Part shown: in pieces, positions 11,162-22,519 of the stretch
Position numbering within the stretch: position 1 is the stretch's first letter
Layout: each line of letters opens with the position of its first letter
NCBI GenBank assembly: GCA_963281255.1
Contig: OY725494.1
Span: forward strand, 2,121,934-2,185,933
Direction of reading: 5' to 3'
Source of the DNA: Aphrocallistes beatrix
Taxonomy: Eukaryota > Porifera > Hexactinellida > Sceptrulophora > Aphrocallistidae
Length of the DNA: 64,000 nucleotides
Notes under the pieces: generated by a model
What the model was told of the DNA's origin: nothing
Database searches by the model: none
The model's input: only the letters and a program-made list of their open reading frames with translations
Position numbers and translations under genes: made by a program

Positions 11162-11560
11162 CAAAGTGCAGGCTTTCAATGGGATTGTGTGGTTTTTGAC
11201 TAATCATGCCAAAAAGTGAACTTCTGATAGTGCTAGTATCTATTAACCATATATTTGGATAGTTTGGGGTGTTTTGTCAGCTGATAATACACTTTGATAG
11301 CCTATGATGTACCGTTTCGGAGAAATTCGTGAATATATTTGGGATAAGCTATATAGAGCTTAATAAGGTGGGCCGCAACAATTTTCATGAATATCCCCGA
11401 AATGTTATACCATAGGCTCTCAAAAATATTATCAGCTGACATAAAACCACCCAAAATAATCCAAATATATGGTTAATAGGTGCTAGCACTATCATAAGTT
11501 CACATTTAGCATTGGTAAGTCAAAAATTGGACAAGTCCCATTGAAAACTTGGACTTTTAA
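11162..11560. mobile_element. Fold-back element with ~150-bp diverged arms
   Basis: Arms are inverted over roughly 11162-11330 and 11385-11560. Landmarks are TTAACCATATATTTGGA and its complement TCCAAATATATGGTTAA, and CTTTCAATGGGATTGT opposite GTCCCATTGAAAACTTGG. It is non-coding with no clear target duplication. Confidence 0.7.
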
Positions 11561-11564
11561 AAGA

Positions 11565-11690
11565 GTATATCTGCAACGAACTGAATGAAGAAACTGCCAG
11601 GAGCAGAAAACTGATTTTTGGCATGCCGGGCTCTTTTGGTTCTGGCTTGGGCAAGTTATAACCTCGGACGAAATTTTCCGAATTATCCAG
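11565..11690 (-). repeat. Old 3' fragment of the GC-headed repeat family
   Basis: It matches, with many changes, the 3' part of the family seen intact at 17281-17845: ATGAAGAAACTGCCAGGAG, then CTGATTTTTGGCATGC. The orientation is minus. Confidence 0.5.
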
Positions 11691-12544
11691 TATATGTAAG
11701 CTTTCTAAAGATAAAGTAATTTCTAAAGAATATTATCATCATCATGAGCCCCTTGAGCCAATAGCCACAAGTAATGAACACTATGCATAATGGTGATAAG
11801 TGACATATGGTGGCCCTGGTGAAATAATTTTGCTTCAGAAGGAAAGATTCCTAAGAAAGTGGCTATACTGGGTAATGCGAATGCGTAGAACACGAATTTA
11901 AAAACGAAATACAATAATGACAAGGTTTGAATGAAATCTCTCAAATTTACTTCAGCAACATTTATTATGATGGAAATTTTTGGTGTGCAAATAGTTTGTC
12001 AGCTTAGTATATAGCGGCCACCTTTCTAGAACCGCATTATAGTTTTGGGAGGAGATAACGTATCCCCGCGTACTTGGTAAACTAACGATTCATCTGGAAT
12101 ATCTGAAATACGTAAGAAGGTTCACTCAAAATTACTGTTGACCATTCATTGAAGTACGAGAATTGAAATTGACACTTGGTGCTTTAATTTTACGCAATAC
12201 TGTATAAAGATTCTCACAGGAATTTTTCCTCGCCTGCAGCAAATTGTGAAGTGCTTGCTCACTAATCGATGATTTCTTCCCTAACAAACCTGCGAATAAA
12301 ATATTTTTGTGATGTGCCTCGAATAAATCCTATTAACCACTGGGTTCACAGTTTCCAGGTGAAAATCATATTAGCCCTATATAGTAAGTCATCGAGCATG
12401 ACTTTGTAGTTCAAATCTATGAGCTCGTTTCCCTAAACGAACTCATAAATTTTAACTACAAAATCCATTTTGGACTGCAATCGAATTTTCTTGCCATACT
12501 AAGCTCATGGATTAAAGTAATTTGATGTAATTATTTCACATTAC
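11691..12544. other. No recognised gene
   Basis: A minus-strand open stretch at 11723-11944 encodes a hydrophobic 73-residue peptide with two possible membrane segments and an H-x-x-H-Y-L-W-L-L motif. It could be an exon, but I saw no supporting partner and do not recognise it. Confidence 0.25.
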
Positions 12545-12845
12545 CTCGTAATCAACTTTAAAAGCACATATTTGTATTCAGTATCAAATTTGGAGAAACT
12601 TGAGGAGGCACTTGACTATATTTGGGAAAAATAATTTCCTTGACAACACAGGAATGTGACAAAATTCCATTCTCAAATTCCATTACAACCCCATCGAGTG
12701 ACCCCTTGTTTTGCTCAGCTAGGCTTGCTGAGTTAAATATGGCTAAATAAACCTTCTGAATGGTCATTTACTTGGATTTATAAAAAGGATCCACGAGTCG
12801 GCCCTCAGCAAATCCAGGAATGGTCGAGCTACTAATTAATCCCAT
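12545..12845 (-). repeat. Coding-like dispersed repeat, copy B
   Basis: This is the inverted partner of 10330-10630. The open frame on the minus strand (12558-12767) gives L-A-E-Q-N-K-G-S-L-D-G and V-V-K-E-I-I-F-P-K-Y. The outer flank GGGATTAATTAGTAGCTCGA also matches copy A. Confidence 0.5.
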
Positions 12846-13390
12846 TGGTCAGGTTTCAGAATCTTTTTTTCTGGGTTCAGTATGGCCCCCAATGCATTTA
12901 AAACAATAAAACAATTTGTTGCAATTTTTGGGAGGTTAAACTGTATATTGAAAAATTTGCTAGGGTACCATTCTGTTTGAGGGGTCGAATTTTTCTGGGC
13001 CTGGCCCCAAGCCTCCTTTTATTTCAGGTGGGGTTAGTGGTTGCAATTCCCTATTGTATGAAGTAGTAGCTCATTAGCATATTTTCGTAGAACGTTCTAA
13101 GACATATACGGCACTAGTTGTACCGGTTTTTATATAGCAAGTACGGCTGGTGGAGCTGTGATCATACTACGGATACAGACCCCCTCCCTTTCAAAATCCT
13201 GGATCCGCCCCTAAATAAAATGAGTTAGTATTGTGGTAATAGTCTAAATAGTTCTTGTATTACTTGAATAGGCTTATTCGATATCAAATAGAAGTTTATT
13301 ATATACTGCTTCAGTACAAATGCTTATATCGCTGATCCAGTATTATTTTACTAGTATAGTACCAGATTTACTCAAGGTCATATTTTCACC
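12846..13390. other. No gene seen
   Basis: It includes GGGGCGGATCCAGGATTTT in complement near 13190-13215, which resembles an end of a hAT MITE, but no partner end was found. The last ~100 bases probably hold the mariner 5' flank. Confidence 0.3.
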
Positions 13391-14240
13391 ATAACGAAAT
13401 CTTCCCGTTCAAATCACCGAAGCGTTATTCATTTTTTATTGGAAGAAGGAAAATCGCGTAGAGAGATCTTAGAGGAAATGCGCATTGTGTATGGGGATTC
13501 CAGGCCAACTATTTATAAATGGATTGAGCGATTTGAAGATGGCTGTGACACCGTTGAGGACGATCTCCGTACAGGCCGCCCAAAATCTTCAAGCATCCGC
13601 ACTAACATCGAGTTGATAGAGAGAGTACTGGATGAGGATAGACGTGCTACTGTCAAGCAGTTAGAGGAGAGGACTGGGTTCCCAAAATCAACCATTCATA
13701 GGATTATCGGGGATTAACTAGAAATGACAAGGGTTGTGGCAAGATGGGTCCCGAAACTTTTATCAGAAGAGCAAAAGCGGGAGAGAGTGAGATGCAGTCG
13801 TGATTTACTTAAATCATGGCGTAGTGAGAAAGACTTCTTAGATCGCATAGTCACCGGGGATGAATCGTGGTTACATTACTATGAACCAGAAAGTAAATTC
13901 CAAAGTTATCAGTGGAAAAGGAAGCATGAAGCCGTTCCTATCAAGGTAAAGTGTACTCCATCGGCAGGCAAACGTATGGCCACAGTATTTTGGGATAGAA
14001 AGGGTATATTGTCAATTGACTGGCTTCCTGAGCAAAGTACCATCAATAGCGACTACTACGTAAGGGAGCTAGAAGAATTGAGGGAAGTGATAAAGCGAGA
14101 GAGGCGTGCCAAACTCACCCGTGGCGTTCTTCTGCAACATGATAACGCGAGGCCCCATGTCAGTAGTAAAACAAATGATGCTATTCGACGCTTAGGCTTT
14201 GAATGCCTTCCACACCCACCGTATAGCCCAGACCTAGCAC
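13391..14240 (+). pseudogene. mariner (DD34D) transposase, 3' end removed by a hAT insertion
   Basis: The frame begins at ATA (13391), where the family start Met would be, so the start codon looks mutated. The N-terminal half carries two helix-turn-helix regions (E-E-G-K-S-R-R-E-I, then T-I-Y-K-W-I-E-R-F). The W-V-P-K-L-L motif is the usual W-V-P-H-x-L linker. First Asp: T-G-D-E-S (codon at 13859). Second Asp: H-D-N-A-R-P-H. The frame ends at Y-S-P-D-L-A, three residues before the expected third Asp, because the hAT element starts at 14241. An in-frame TAA at 13715 sits between the DNA-binding and catalytic halves. The enzyme would cut and paste at TA. Mariner terminal repeats were not found. 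Confidence 0.9.
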
Positions 14241-16063
14241 TAGTGATCGATCGGGGGGAGAATTTAGCCGGGGCCGGGCTGAACTGTTTTTGGCCGGGAC
14301 CGGGGCCGGGGTTGATGCTAAATAAAATACAAGTTGCGTTAGTAACCTTATAAAAATATAACACCGCAATTATAATGAGCAATAGTGAGTACGAATAGAA
14401 TCGTAACTGTAATCAAATGTCTGGATTCCGAATACATAGTAATCCAATCGTATCCATATCAAAAAAGCGTAAAAGATAAATATCATAGAATATAATAAAT
14501 AGTACCATTAATTGTTTCGAATTACTATTCATATTAATGGCCAAAAGGTACGCATCTGGGGTTTGGAATTTTTATGATATTGATTTTGCAGATGAATCAA
14601 TTGCCAATTGTAACATTTCAGTATGTCACGGGAAAACGAGAAAGATACGACGGGGTACTCATGGAGGGTCAGAAAAGTCTTTTTCAACTAAGTCACTTTG
14701 GAGTCACTTGGAATCATATCATCCTACCGAATACAAGGAGGCAATGATGATGCGAAAAGCTGATGAAGCAAAGCGGTACAAAATAGATGAGGAGAATTCG
14801 AAGCAACAGTCCATCTACGTTTTGGCTACTCCAGGTTCACAAAAACAACTGAGTCTAGAAGAAACATTCGAGTTGAAAAACAAATGGCTGCCTGATCATC
14901 CTGATCAAATCAGCGGAAATTATTTATTGGCTGAATGGATGTGTGATTCGCTTCTCCCTTACACTACAGTCGAAAACGAGAGATTCAAATTTTTTATTAG
15001 TCATTTAAATCACAAATTCGATGTTCCAAGTGAGAAAGTACTCAGCCAAAAGATTATTCCAGATATATACAGACGCGTACAATTCAAAATCATGGAATTG
15101 TTGCACAATAATATCGGAGATTATTGTAGTGCAATGACTGATATTTGGACATCAAAGAGTCAGTACGCTTTTATTAGCTTCACGCTGCATTTCATCAACA
15201 AGGAAGGGGAGCGAAAGGCAATTGTGCTTCGTTGTTTTCCCTATGATGTGGCACATACAGCTGATTCGATTGCCAAGACGTTAAGCATGATAGTTTCTGA
15301 TTGGAAATTAGAAGGAAAGATCCACTTGATAGTGCGAGATAATACCCTCAATATGGTGAATGCGATGTTTCTCAATAAACAGGATAATGCAGGTTGTTTT
15401 TTACATATGATACATCTGGTTGGTCATGAATTCTATTTTTGAACAAAGTGGAGTTAAATCCATGATCGGACATGCCACCAAATTGATTTCTTTTTTTCGA
15501 AAGAGTCCGAAGGCGATGGGAATTCTCAGAGGTCATCAAGTAGATCACAATGGGGTTCCTGGATGCACTTTGATTTTAGGCGAGAAAACACGCTGGAGTT
15601 CTTACTATAATATGTTAGTCCGGTTAATGCAGCAGAAACGTGCTATTCGTTGTGCAGAAGATGATATCGATATTGCTACAAAATATCAACTAAATCCAAA
15701 TGACTGGATGCTCATCCCAAAGGTAATTCGTTTATTAAAACCATTCTCCGATGCAACATTGGATGCAGAGCACGAATATGCTTGCATTTCCGATACCATA
15801 CCATTAATCAAGAAAATATTTTATGAGTTGAATGCTATTGATGAATTTGGAATTGGTACCATGAAAAACGAAATGGTCGTACAAATGAACCGTTATTTCA
15901 GGGGGCAAGACCCCCGAGTGCATTTCGTTGATGTCGAAGTTAGTGAAGTGCATGCAGTGGCCACTCTCCTGGATCCTAGATATAAAACGTCTGGCTTTAT
16001 GGACAAAGTGAAAGCAGAAGAGGCAAAAGTGAAATTGACTAGTTTTTATGTAAAGTTACTTCC
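14241..16063 (+). mobile_element. hAT element, left end intact, right end lost
   Basis: The left terminus starts TAGTGATCGATCGGGGGGAG directly inside the mariner gene. GGCCGGG repeats follow (14265-14320), then about 200 AT-rich bases before the coding frame. The right part is replaced near 16063 by the Mutator-like gene, so no right end or target duplication can be checked. The terminus resembles the hAT MITE at 23655-24124. Confidence 0.65.
14537..16063 (+). pseudogene. hAT transposase (BED zinc finger, RNase H core), truncated
   Basis: The frame starts with ATG at 14537. Residues ~8-70 form a BED-type finger (aromatic W-N-F-Y, paired Cys, then H-x4-H in L-W-S-H-L-E-S-Y-H). The core has T-D-I-W-T-S with the first catalytic Asp near residue 200, V-R-D-N-T-L-N-M-V with the second, and R-W-S-S-Y-Y-N-M-L typical of hAT before the insertion domain. 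L-D-P-R-Y-K-T marks the start of the C-terminal region. A single-base shift near 15420 moves the frame (C-F-L-H-M-I-H-L-V, then V-M-N-S-I-F-E-Q). Sequence after about 16063 is unrelated, so the hAT dimerisation domain is missing. The enzyme is non-functional, though its two halves are otherwise clean of stops. Confidence 0.88.
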
Positions 16064-16462
16064 CCACCCCATTCAGGGGCAAGTGATACCCATTTTTGGT
16101 ATTTTCATAATTGTGATAGTGTGCTCTGGGTTGATATTCTGAAATATTTTGGTTTAAATCTCCCGCTAAGTGAAGATAATTTCATTTTACTGACCAATGA
16201 AACTTATGAATATTGTACTAAATTTGTTAACTTTATGTTAGAATTGGAAGAATATAAATTTATAAAGAGAAATGATGGTATTTTATTAGAAGCATGGATA
16301 ATTGAAAATAAAATAAAATGCAAATTATTAGATCTGTTTGGAAACACTTATATTATTATTAATCCCAAACAACTAGATTTATATGTTGATTTTATTCAAT
16401 CAACCCGTAAAAATGTAGAAATTCTAAAATATTTTCGTCAATCGATCATTAGTAAACTGAGT

Positions 16463-16573
16463 AAGGAAGATCACGAGACTGTTGTTGAACAATCTCGTGA
16501 TCTTCCTTCTTGTTCAGTAGATTCCATTGTAGCTAATTCAGAAACAGGAGTTATTCCTGTTTCTGAATTAGCT
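16463..16573 (+). repeat. Two perfect hairpins back to back in the MULE coding region
   Basis: Arms at 16463-16478 and 16493-16508 (16 bp, beginning AAGGAAGATCACGAGA) surround a 14-base loop. Then 16531-16549 and 16555-16573 (19 bp, beginning AGCTAATTCAGAAACAGG) surround a 5-base loop. Both lie in an open reading frame. Confidence 0.9.
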
Positions 16574-17280
16574 GCGATGGATTGTATTGATTCCGAAACA
16601 CCTGAATTAAATTTTGTAGATGAAGTAGTAATTGATTCTAAAGTACCTGAAAATGTAATAGATGGTAATTTTTTTCTTAATTTAGATGAGTGGAATTCAT
16701 TACCGAGGTGAGCGGGGACGAATATACATTTTTAAAGGATTGGACAAATCTATTTAGTTCAAAATTGCAAGACCTTTTTGTTTGTGTCTTGTGCATTAAA
16801 TATAAAAAAATCAATAAATTTGGTAGTAGGAAACAAAACTGCTGTTTTTTTAGAGCGAAGGCTCAATGCAAATTTAGTAATTGTCTTGAATTTAGATTTA
16901 GAATTAAGGACAACCCTCTCATTTGTAAAGTTGATTATATTAATGTAGAATATACTGCGATTGGGACATTGTCTAGTGAGCACCATGATGGCAAAATTTC
17001 CTATGCTAGACATTTATCTAAAACTGAGAGACTTCAAGTAGCCTCAGATCTGACCAAAATGCCTGTAAGTAAATATTTTTACGATCAATTTTTGTCTTCC
17101 AACAATAAGGAATTGGCCTTGGATTATGGAAATTTTAATAAAATAAGGAGTGCCAATACTTTACGTAAAGCCAAATCAGATCTTTTATCTCTTAACAGAT
17201 TTTCTAATGATAATTGGAAAGAATTAACTGAATTGCAGGACCATTATTATAAAACTATAAATAACAAACATTTTAATGGT

Positions 17281-17845
17281 TACAAGCGCGCTTCGCGCTT
17301 GCTTGCGCTGCGCGGCTGGCGGACACTTCGTGTCCGCCGGAGGCTCCCTTCGGTCGCCTGGAGTCACATTGGTTAATTATAAGGGAGATAACATCTCTAA
17401 ATATGTCTGTTCTACTGTGCTAATCGATTTCACTCGAAAAATCACCAAATTTGTCAATTTTAAAATTTTTGATGCGTAATGATGACGTCATAACAAAGTG
17501 ATGAGTCATCATTTTTTGATGAAAGTCGCATCATATGTGAGGTATGTTAGTATACAGATTCTATTAAAATTTCAGCCTTCTATCTCCTATAATGGCTGAG
17601 TTATGCCCGAATAACTGTGTTGCTTAACTTTTAAAAATGTGACAATGACGTCATAATTCCATGATGAGTCGACATTTTGCTCTGAACTCAGAACTTACTG
17701 GAGCCATAGCCAAAAGACTCCCACATGCCAAAAATCAGCCTTCTGCGCCCGGCAGTTTCTTCAATCAATTCGTTACAGATATATAGATATATATACACAT
17801 ACACAATAATCGAGTTTTAATAGTAAGGATATACAATCTTTATCA
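17281..17845 (+). mobile_element. GC-headed repeat (full copy), inserted in the MULE gene
   Basis: The first ~90 bases are GC-rich and fold into successive hairpins (for example GGCGGACAC...GTGTCCGCC around a 3-base loop). The remaining ~470 bases are AT-rich and end in ATAATCGAGTTTTAATAGTA. It carries TGACGTCA at two places and TGAGTCA at one. A near-identical copy is at 62806-63357. No transposase, no inverted ends, no poly-A tail; the superfamily is unknown. Confidence 0.85.
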
Positions 17846-18209
17846 TACAATCCTTTTATTTTACATTTATATACTGAAGATCAAATTAAAATTCTGAGAA
17901 CATTTAAAAATAAGAGAGTTATCGTCCATTTAGATGCCACCGGTTCTCTACTTCGTAAAATAAATCCCTCCCAGAAAAAGGTTTTTTATTATGCTTTGAC
18001 CGTAGGTCATCCAGACTTTTTGACTAGCCCTGTACCAATTGCAGAGATGATCAGCTCTGCCCATAGTAGTGCCGAAATAACATACTTCTTACATAAATGG
18101 TCGCTCGATGCTAAGAAAGTATTAGGGAATGAACTTAACATTAGCCAGGTAGAGATAGACTATAGTTGGGTGTTAATTCATAGCGTCTGTAATGTCTTTC
18201 TCAAAACTG

Positions 18210-19212
18210 GGGCCTCATTCACTAAAGTTCTAAACTGAAATTCTTAGAATTTTTCTTAGAATTCGCCGTAATTCTTAGAATTTCACTTGATTCTAAGAAT
18301 TATTCCAAGAATTATTCAATTTTAAGTCAAATTCTTAGAATTATTTTAAGTGGTATTCACTAAAGTTAAATTCTTAGAATTTTTCTTAGAACTTGTCAAA
18401 TTCTTAGAAAATCCGTGAATTCTAAGAAAGTTTCTTAGAATTTATACGAATTCTAAGAGAAATTTTAAGTGAGGTAGGAGGTTGACTTAAATTCATTCTA
18501 AATCGTTGAAGTTCGATTTTAAAAAATAATTTTGACGATAGCAAAGGAAATTGATCATTGCTGCCTCTTAATGTATAGTTTACATTGTTGAACACCGTTA
18601 GTTTCAGAAAAAACATTGGCTTTAATATATGAATGGTTAGGTGCAACGCCCTAACATCTACGCTCTTCAGCTCCCCCCAATGTTGTAATTAAGAAATGAT
18701 TTTATAATATTAACATCAACTTTTTGTCAAGAAAATTTCTAAAATACTATTCTTAGAATTTTTTAGAATGACACTCAGTATTTCTCTTAAAATCCGTAAA
18801 GCATTTCGGTTAAGAATTCTAAGAAAAAAATGCGATTCTAAGAACTATTCTAAGATTTGATCAAATTCTAAAAATAATTCTTAGAATCCGTAATGAATTT
18901 CAAGTTTAAGAATTCTATAAGAATTCTAAGAAACAAATTCGATTCTAAGAACTATTCTAAGATTTGATCAAATTCTAAAAATAATTCTTAGAATCCGTAA
19001 TGAATTTCAAGTTTAAGAATTCTATAAGAATTCTAAGAAACAAATTCGATTCTAAGAACTATTCTAAGATTTGATCAAATTCTAAGAATAATTCTTAGAA
19101 TCCGTAAATAATTTGATGTCACATAATTCTTTATGAATTCTAATAAATATTCTTAGAATGGCACTTAGAATTAAATTAAGAAAAATTCTAAGAACTTTAG
19201 TGAATGAGGCCC
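18210..19212. mobile_element. PIF/Harbinger-type MITE with CTG target duplication
   Basis: The ends GGGCCTCATTCACTAAAGTT and its exact complement are flanked by CTG (18207-18209, 19213-19215), the C-W-G duplication of PIF/Harbinger. The interior is filled with degenerate ATTCTTAGAAT palindromes and a ~105-bp tandem duplication (about 18880-19085). A different block at 18480-18720 lacks the motif. It interrupts the MULE gene. Removing it with one CTG copy joins the coding parts, with the frame off by one base. Confidence 0.9.
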
Positions 19213-20337
19213 CTGATTTAGTAACTTACTTAATAATTGTTGGACTAAATTAGAATTTGATCCAGAAGGAGAATTAATAGATTATAATGTAATTATCCAC
19301 TTATGTTCTGCCCATTTATTGAATGCTATAGGACATCATATCAATAGAAAGTTTAAATTAAATAAAAATTCTAGAAAACTATTATTACACACCATAGGAT
19401 TTATGGTTAGATGTGCTGATATTTCTAAATGTTTTTCATTATTTGTGTCTAATATTTTTATCTAAGAACTTAGATAAAAATGTAAATGATAGTATTTGCA
19501 ATTTAGAGTCATATTTAACTTGTAGTTCATCTTCTCTAGATGATATAATAATTGATAGCGATACTGATAGTGATTGTAATGCCTTTGAGAATAATGAAAA
19601 TAAGACCTATAGAGAAAAATCGCCATTTGGAAGACATTATTTAAAAATTTTTGAATTTTCCAATGCAAAAATAAGCAAAAAAGAGTATTTAAGTAATGAA
19701 ATAAATCAATGTTATAATCCACAAGTAATAGACTATCTATTATCTTATTACCTACCTCTTCTACCGTTATGGAGTGCCATTATTTTAGAACCTCATAGTA
19801 TTAAGTTAGGAATGAAGTGTGACCATTATAGTAATGCATTGATTGAAAATTGGATGCGAATAGTTAAAATAGATATTTTAGATTCTAAAACCAATTTAAG
19901 GCCAGGAGACTTTATTAATATTATGTATCCAAGTATAGGTAGTAGGTTAAAAGCATATAACTTTGCTTGTCACCCAAGAGCCAATAATATTCAAGGTCCA
20001 TAAAAGTAATAGGACTTCTTTAGAGGAATACAGTAGTGAAGAATGGGCAAGGAAACCTAAAAGGCATTGTGGCTATCTAGAATCTAAAAGTACCACTTTT
20101 CCACTTGTTTGCAAGAAATTGGTCGGTGAAAATAAAAGTATCAACGATTCTAAAGAAGTTAAAGGAAATAATAAGCGTCCACCAATTATTAGAAAACGTC
20201 AGAAATTATCTGAATTAAGAAGTGATTCTTCTTATTCAGCTAAGAATCTAGCACCTGAACCTGCGTCTAATGTAATAACTGACGAAGACATAGTAGAGCA
20301 AGATGTTTTATGCCCTGATTTGCCAGGATTTGTTCGT

Positions 20338-20576
20338 ATGCACATTTCATCGTTTGTGTTTGTTATGGTATATTTACTCAACTGACTAGCCTTGCGGAAA
20401 ATAATCAAGATGTCAGTAACAGCAGCCACGTGTACGTGACGATGAACTCAAAGGACTGGCTAAAAGTGGCCGTTACGTACACGTGGCTGCTGTTACTGAC
20501 ATCTTGATTATTTTCCGCAAGGCTAGTCAGTTGAGTAAATATACCATAACAAACACAAACGATGATATGCGCATTC
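20338..20576. repeat. Long near-perfect palindrome at the MULE gene's 3' end
   Basis: Arms of about 100 bp (20338-20440 and 20471-20576) differ at only a few positions, around a ~30-base centre. The inner arm contains GCAGCCACGTGTACGTGACG. The last coding residues of the MULE remnant (after D-L-P-G-F-V-R) lie inside the left arm. It may be the element's own long terminal repeat joined to an inverted copy, as in fold-back elements. Confidence 0.85.
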
Positions 20577-20671
20577 GCACTCGACCCAGTGTGCATGCGC
20601 ACTCGACTTTTCAGTACCTCCTTACATATGCATTCCATTTAAAATTACAGACTTGAAAATTATTTAATATA

Positions 20672-21161
20672 CACCAACCGGACAAAAGTATTTCAACACT
20701 TCGTTCTTTTCAATTCAAATATAGTATTATTAAATTAGATTTTTTCATGAAGGACAATACGTTCAAATTCAAAGAGATACTAAAAATCTGATTTCAGATT
20801 CGAAATCTACACATTCGAATTAGTCATAGTTGAACATAACTAATAAGTTGCTCAACTCAATGAACAATCTTATCAGCCTGAGCTACCACATAGGTAATTC
20901 ATTGCCATCATGTATAGTGGTCAAAATGGGTGTATGTGGCATAAGGTGGCACTGATTGATAATTACAAAAAGTTAGGAATGAGTGATTAATAAGTTATTT
21001 AGAAAATTAACCTGTGACTAATTTAATTGCGTATTTTTCTAATCTGGAATCCGATTAGCTGTATCCCATACCGTTTAGAAGTAACCCTCTTCATGAATAG
21101 ACCCATTTTAGTATTATTTGTATGGGAAAGAATCAAGTGTTGAAATACTTTTGTCCGCTTG
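20672..21161. mobile_element. Tc1-type MITE
   Basis: The ends CACCAACCGGACAAAAGTAT and the complement ending in GTCCGCTTG are flanked by TA on each side. GGACAAAAGTATTT is a common Tc1 terminal motif. A sister element is at 62565-63592. It is non-coding. Confidence 0.8.
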
Positions 21162-22519
21162 TAGTTCCTATCTATGATTTCGAATACTTAAAATTTATTT
21201 ATTTCATGATGTTAAACTGTTATATTTCTTGTCACTATTCAATGAATTGGTCAACACAAGACATGTTCCATTCTCAGGTTTCCATTGAATCCAGGAGAGT
21301 AAATATAACATAGATTTAATCCGCAAAAAAATGAGTTTATCCAGCTTCTACTTCGACTACAACCGAGAAGCCGACCATAAGTATAGAGATCTTCATTCAA
21401 ATAATTATTAAGTAATAATTAGACACGATACATGGTATAGTCGGAAAACTAAGTTAAACTTTTGTATGTGTTTCAAATATATATTTTTCTTATTGTATTG
21501 TATCTTACATTTTTCTGATTTTTGTATATTTAACCTCATTAGCATTTTTTTACATCCCATTTTTGAAATGGCAAACCCTACCTTGTTGAGGAAAAGAAAT
21601 TTATGTAAATCAAAGGTGATCAGACATATTCGGATATCCTTCGACTAGAGGTAACCGATTCATAATTCATTAAATATTTGAAATTCTCTTACTTTTTTCT
21701 TGATTCATTAGATCTTCTGACAAAACGCGATTTTTAAGCAACATATTTGTGACGATTACTACCTCGATAAACCTTCTAACAGCTGAATACGTAATCTCAA
21801 CACCCACGATATCCAGATACGAACTTCCATGACTTCCATAAATTGAGAATGTTGTTTTGTCATTATCAACTTATTTCTGATACAGTAACACCCAAAACAG
21901 CTATTTCTAAAACATTGACCGCCGATTGACGCAATACAGAACCTGAAAAGAAGAATTTGAACATTCCATTATTTATGCAGTATTAATTAAGTAGCTGATT
22001 TCCTAAAGAATTCTTTGTCATGATCTAGAATTAATTATTTCTCAATATTTTGTTAAAGGTTTTATTAAATTAAGGGGTCTTCAATATTGCAAATATGAAT
22101 ATCTGTTTGATTAAACAATATCATTAATTAACTGATCAGTAACAATTCAGAGAAACTGTTGCTTTAATTTTGAGGTATAAGTGTAAGATAAAGGTCGTCA
22201 GAAACAAGTCCGATACTCACCAAACAAATAAAATGTTAAAACGTTTAAGAAAATAATTTTCTTTTATTTAATAAGGGTTGGAATGTACTAAATTCAAATA
22301 TAATTGTCAACGATTAGCCACAAATCTAAACAAAATATATTTGCCTCAAGTTAAGTTAGTTCTACCCATCAATCAGTTGTTTATCATAGTGCAGTGGGAA
22401 TAGCTATAAGAGATGCCTATGTTTGGGGTTAACCTAATCTTCTAAGATGCATTGGTTTGAGGATTGAGGGAAACAGAAATGTTTGATGCTAACCTCCATC
22501 GTATGCGTATAAACAAGTA
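21162..22519. other. No gene seen in 1.36 kb
   Basis: AT-rich throughout. No domain, inverted ends, RNA promoter boxes or tandem repeats were found by eye. Confidence 0.4.

Larger units (their letters stand above)
16064..20340 (+). pseudogene. Mutator-like transposase gene, Phantom/NOF-like
   Basis: Without two later insertions (17281-17845 and 18210-19212) the coding remnant is roughly 880 residues. An acidic N-terminal region leads into a basic, cysteine-containing domain (16750-16950) and the A-R-H-L-S-K-T-E-R helix. The catalytic core then has H-L-D-A-T-G-S (first Asp, ~17935), V-E-I-D-Y-S-W-V-L-I (second Asp, ~18150) and H-L-C-S-A-H-L-L-N-A, the C-x2-H motif seen in MULE enzymes. N-A-L-I-E-N-W-M-R-I-V-K supplies the likely catalytic Glu (~19840). 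The C-terminus is basic (R-P-P-I-I-R-K-R-Q-K). Frame changes near 16690, 18210, 19455 and 19995 show decay, though some could be short introns. The family name is from memory of Phantom/FB-NOF proteins; the MULE assignment is firmer than the subfamily. The 3' end runs into a palindrome. Confidence 0.6.

Noticed and set aside
17276-17479. Open frames over the GC-rich head at 17.3 kb
   Set aside because: They are created by the insertion of the GC-headed repeat and are not shared by coding constraint.
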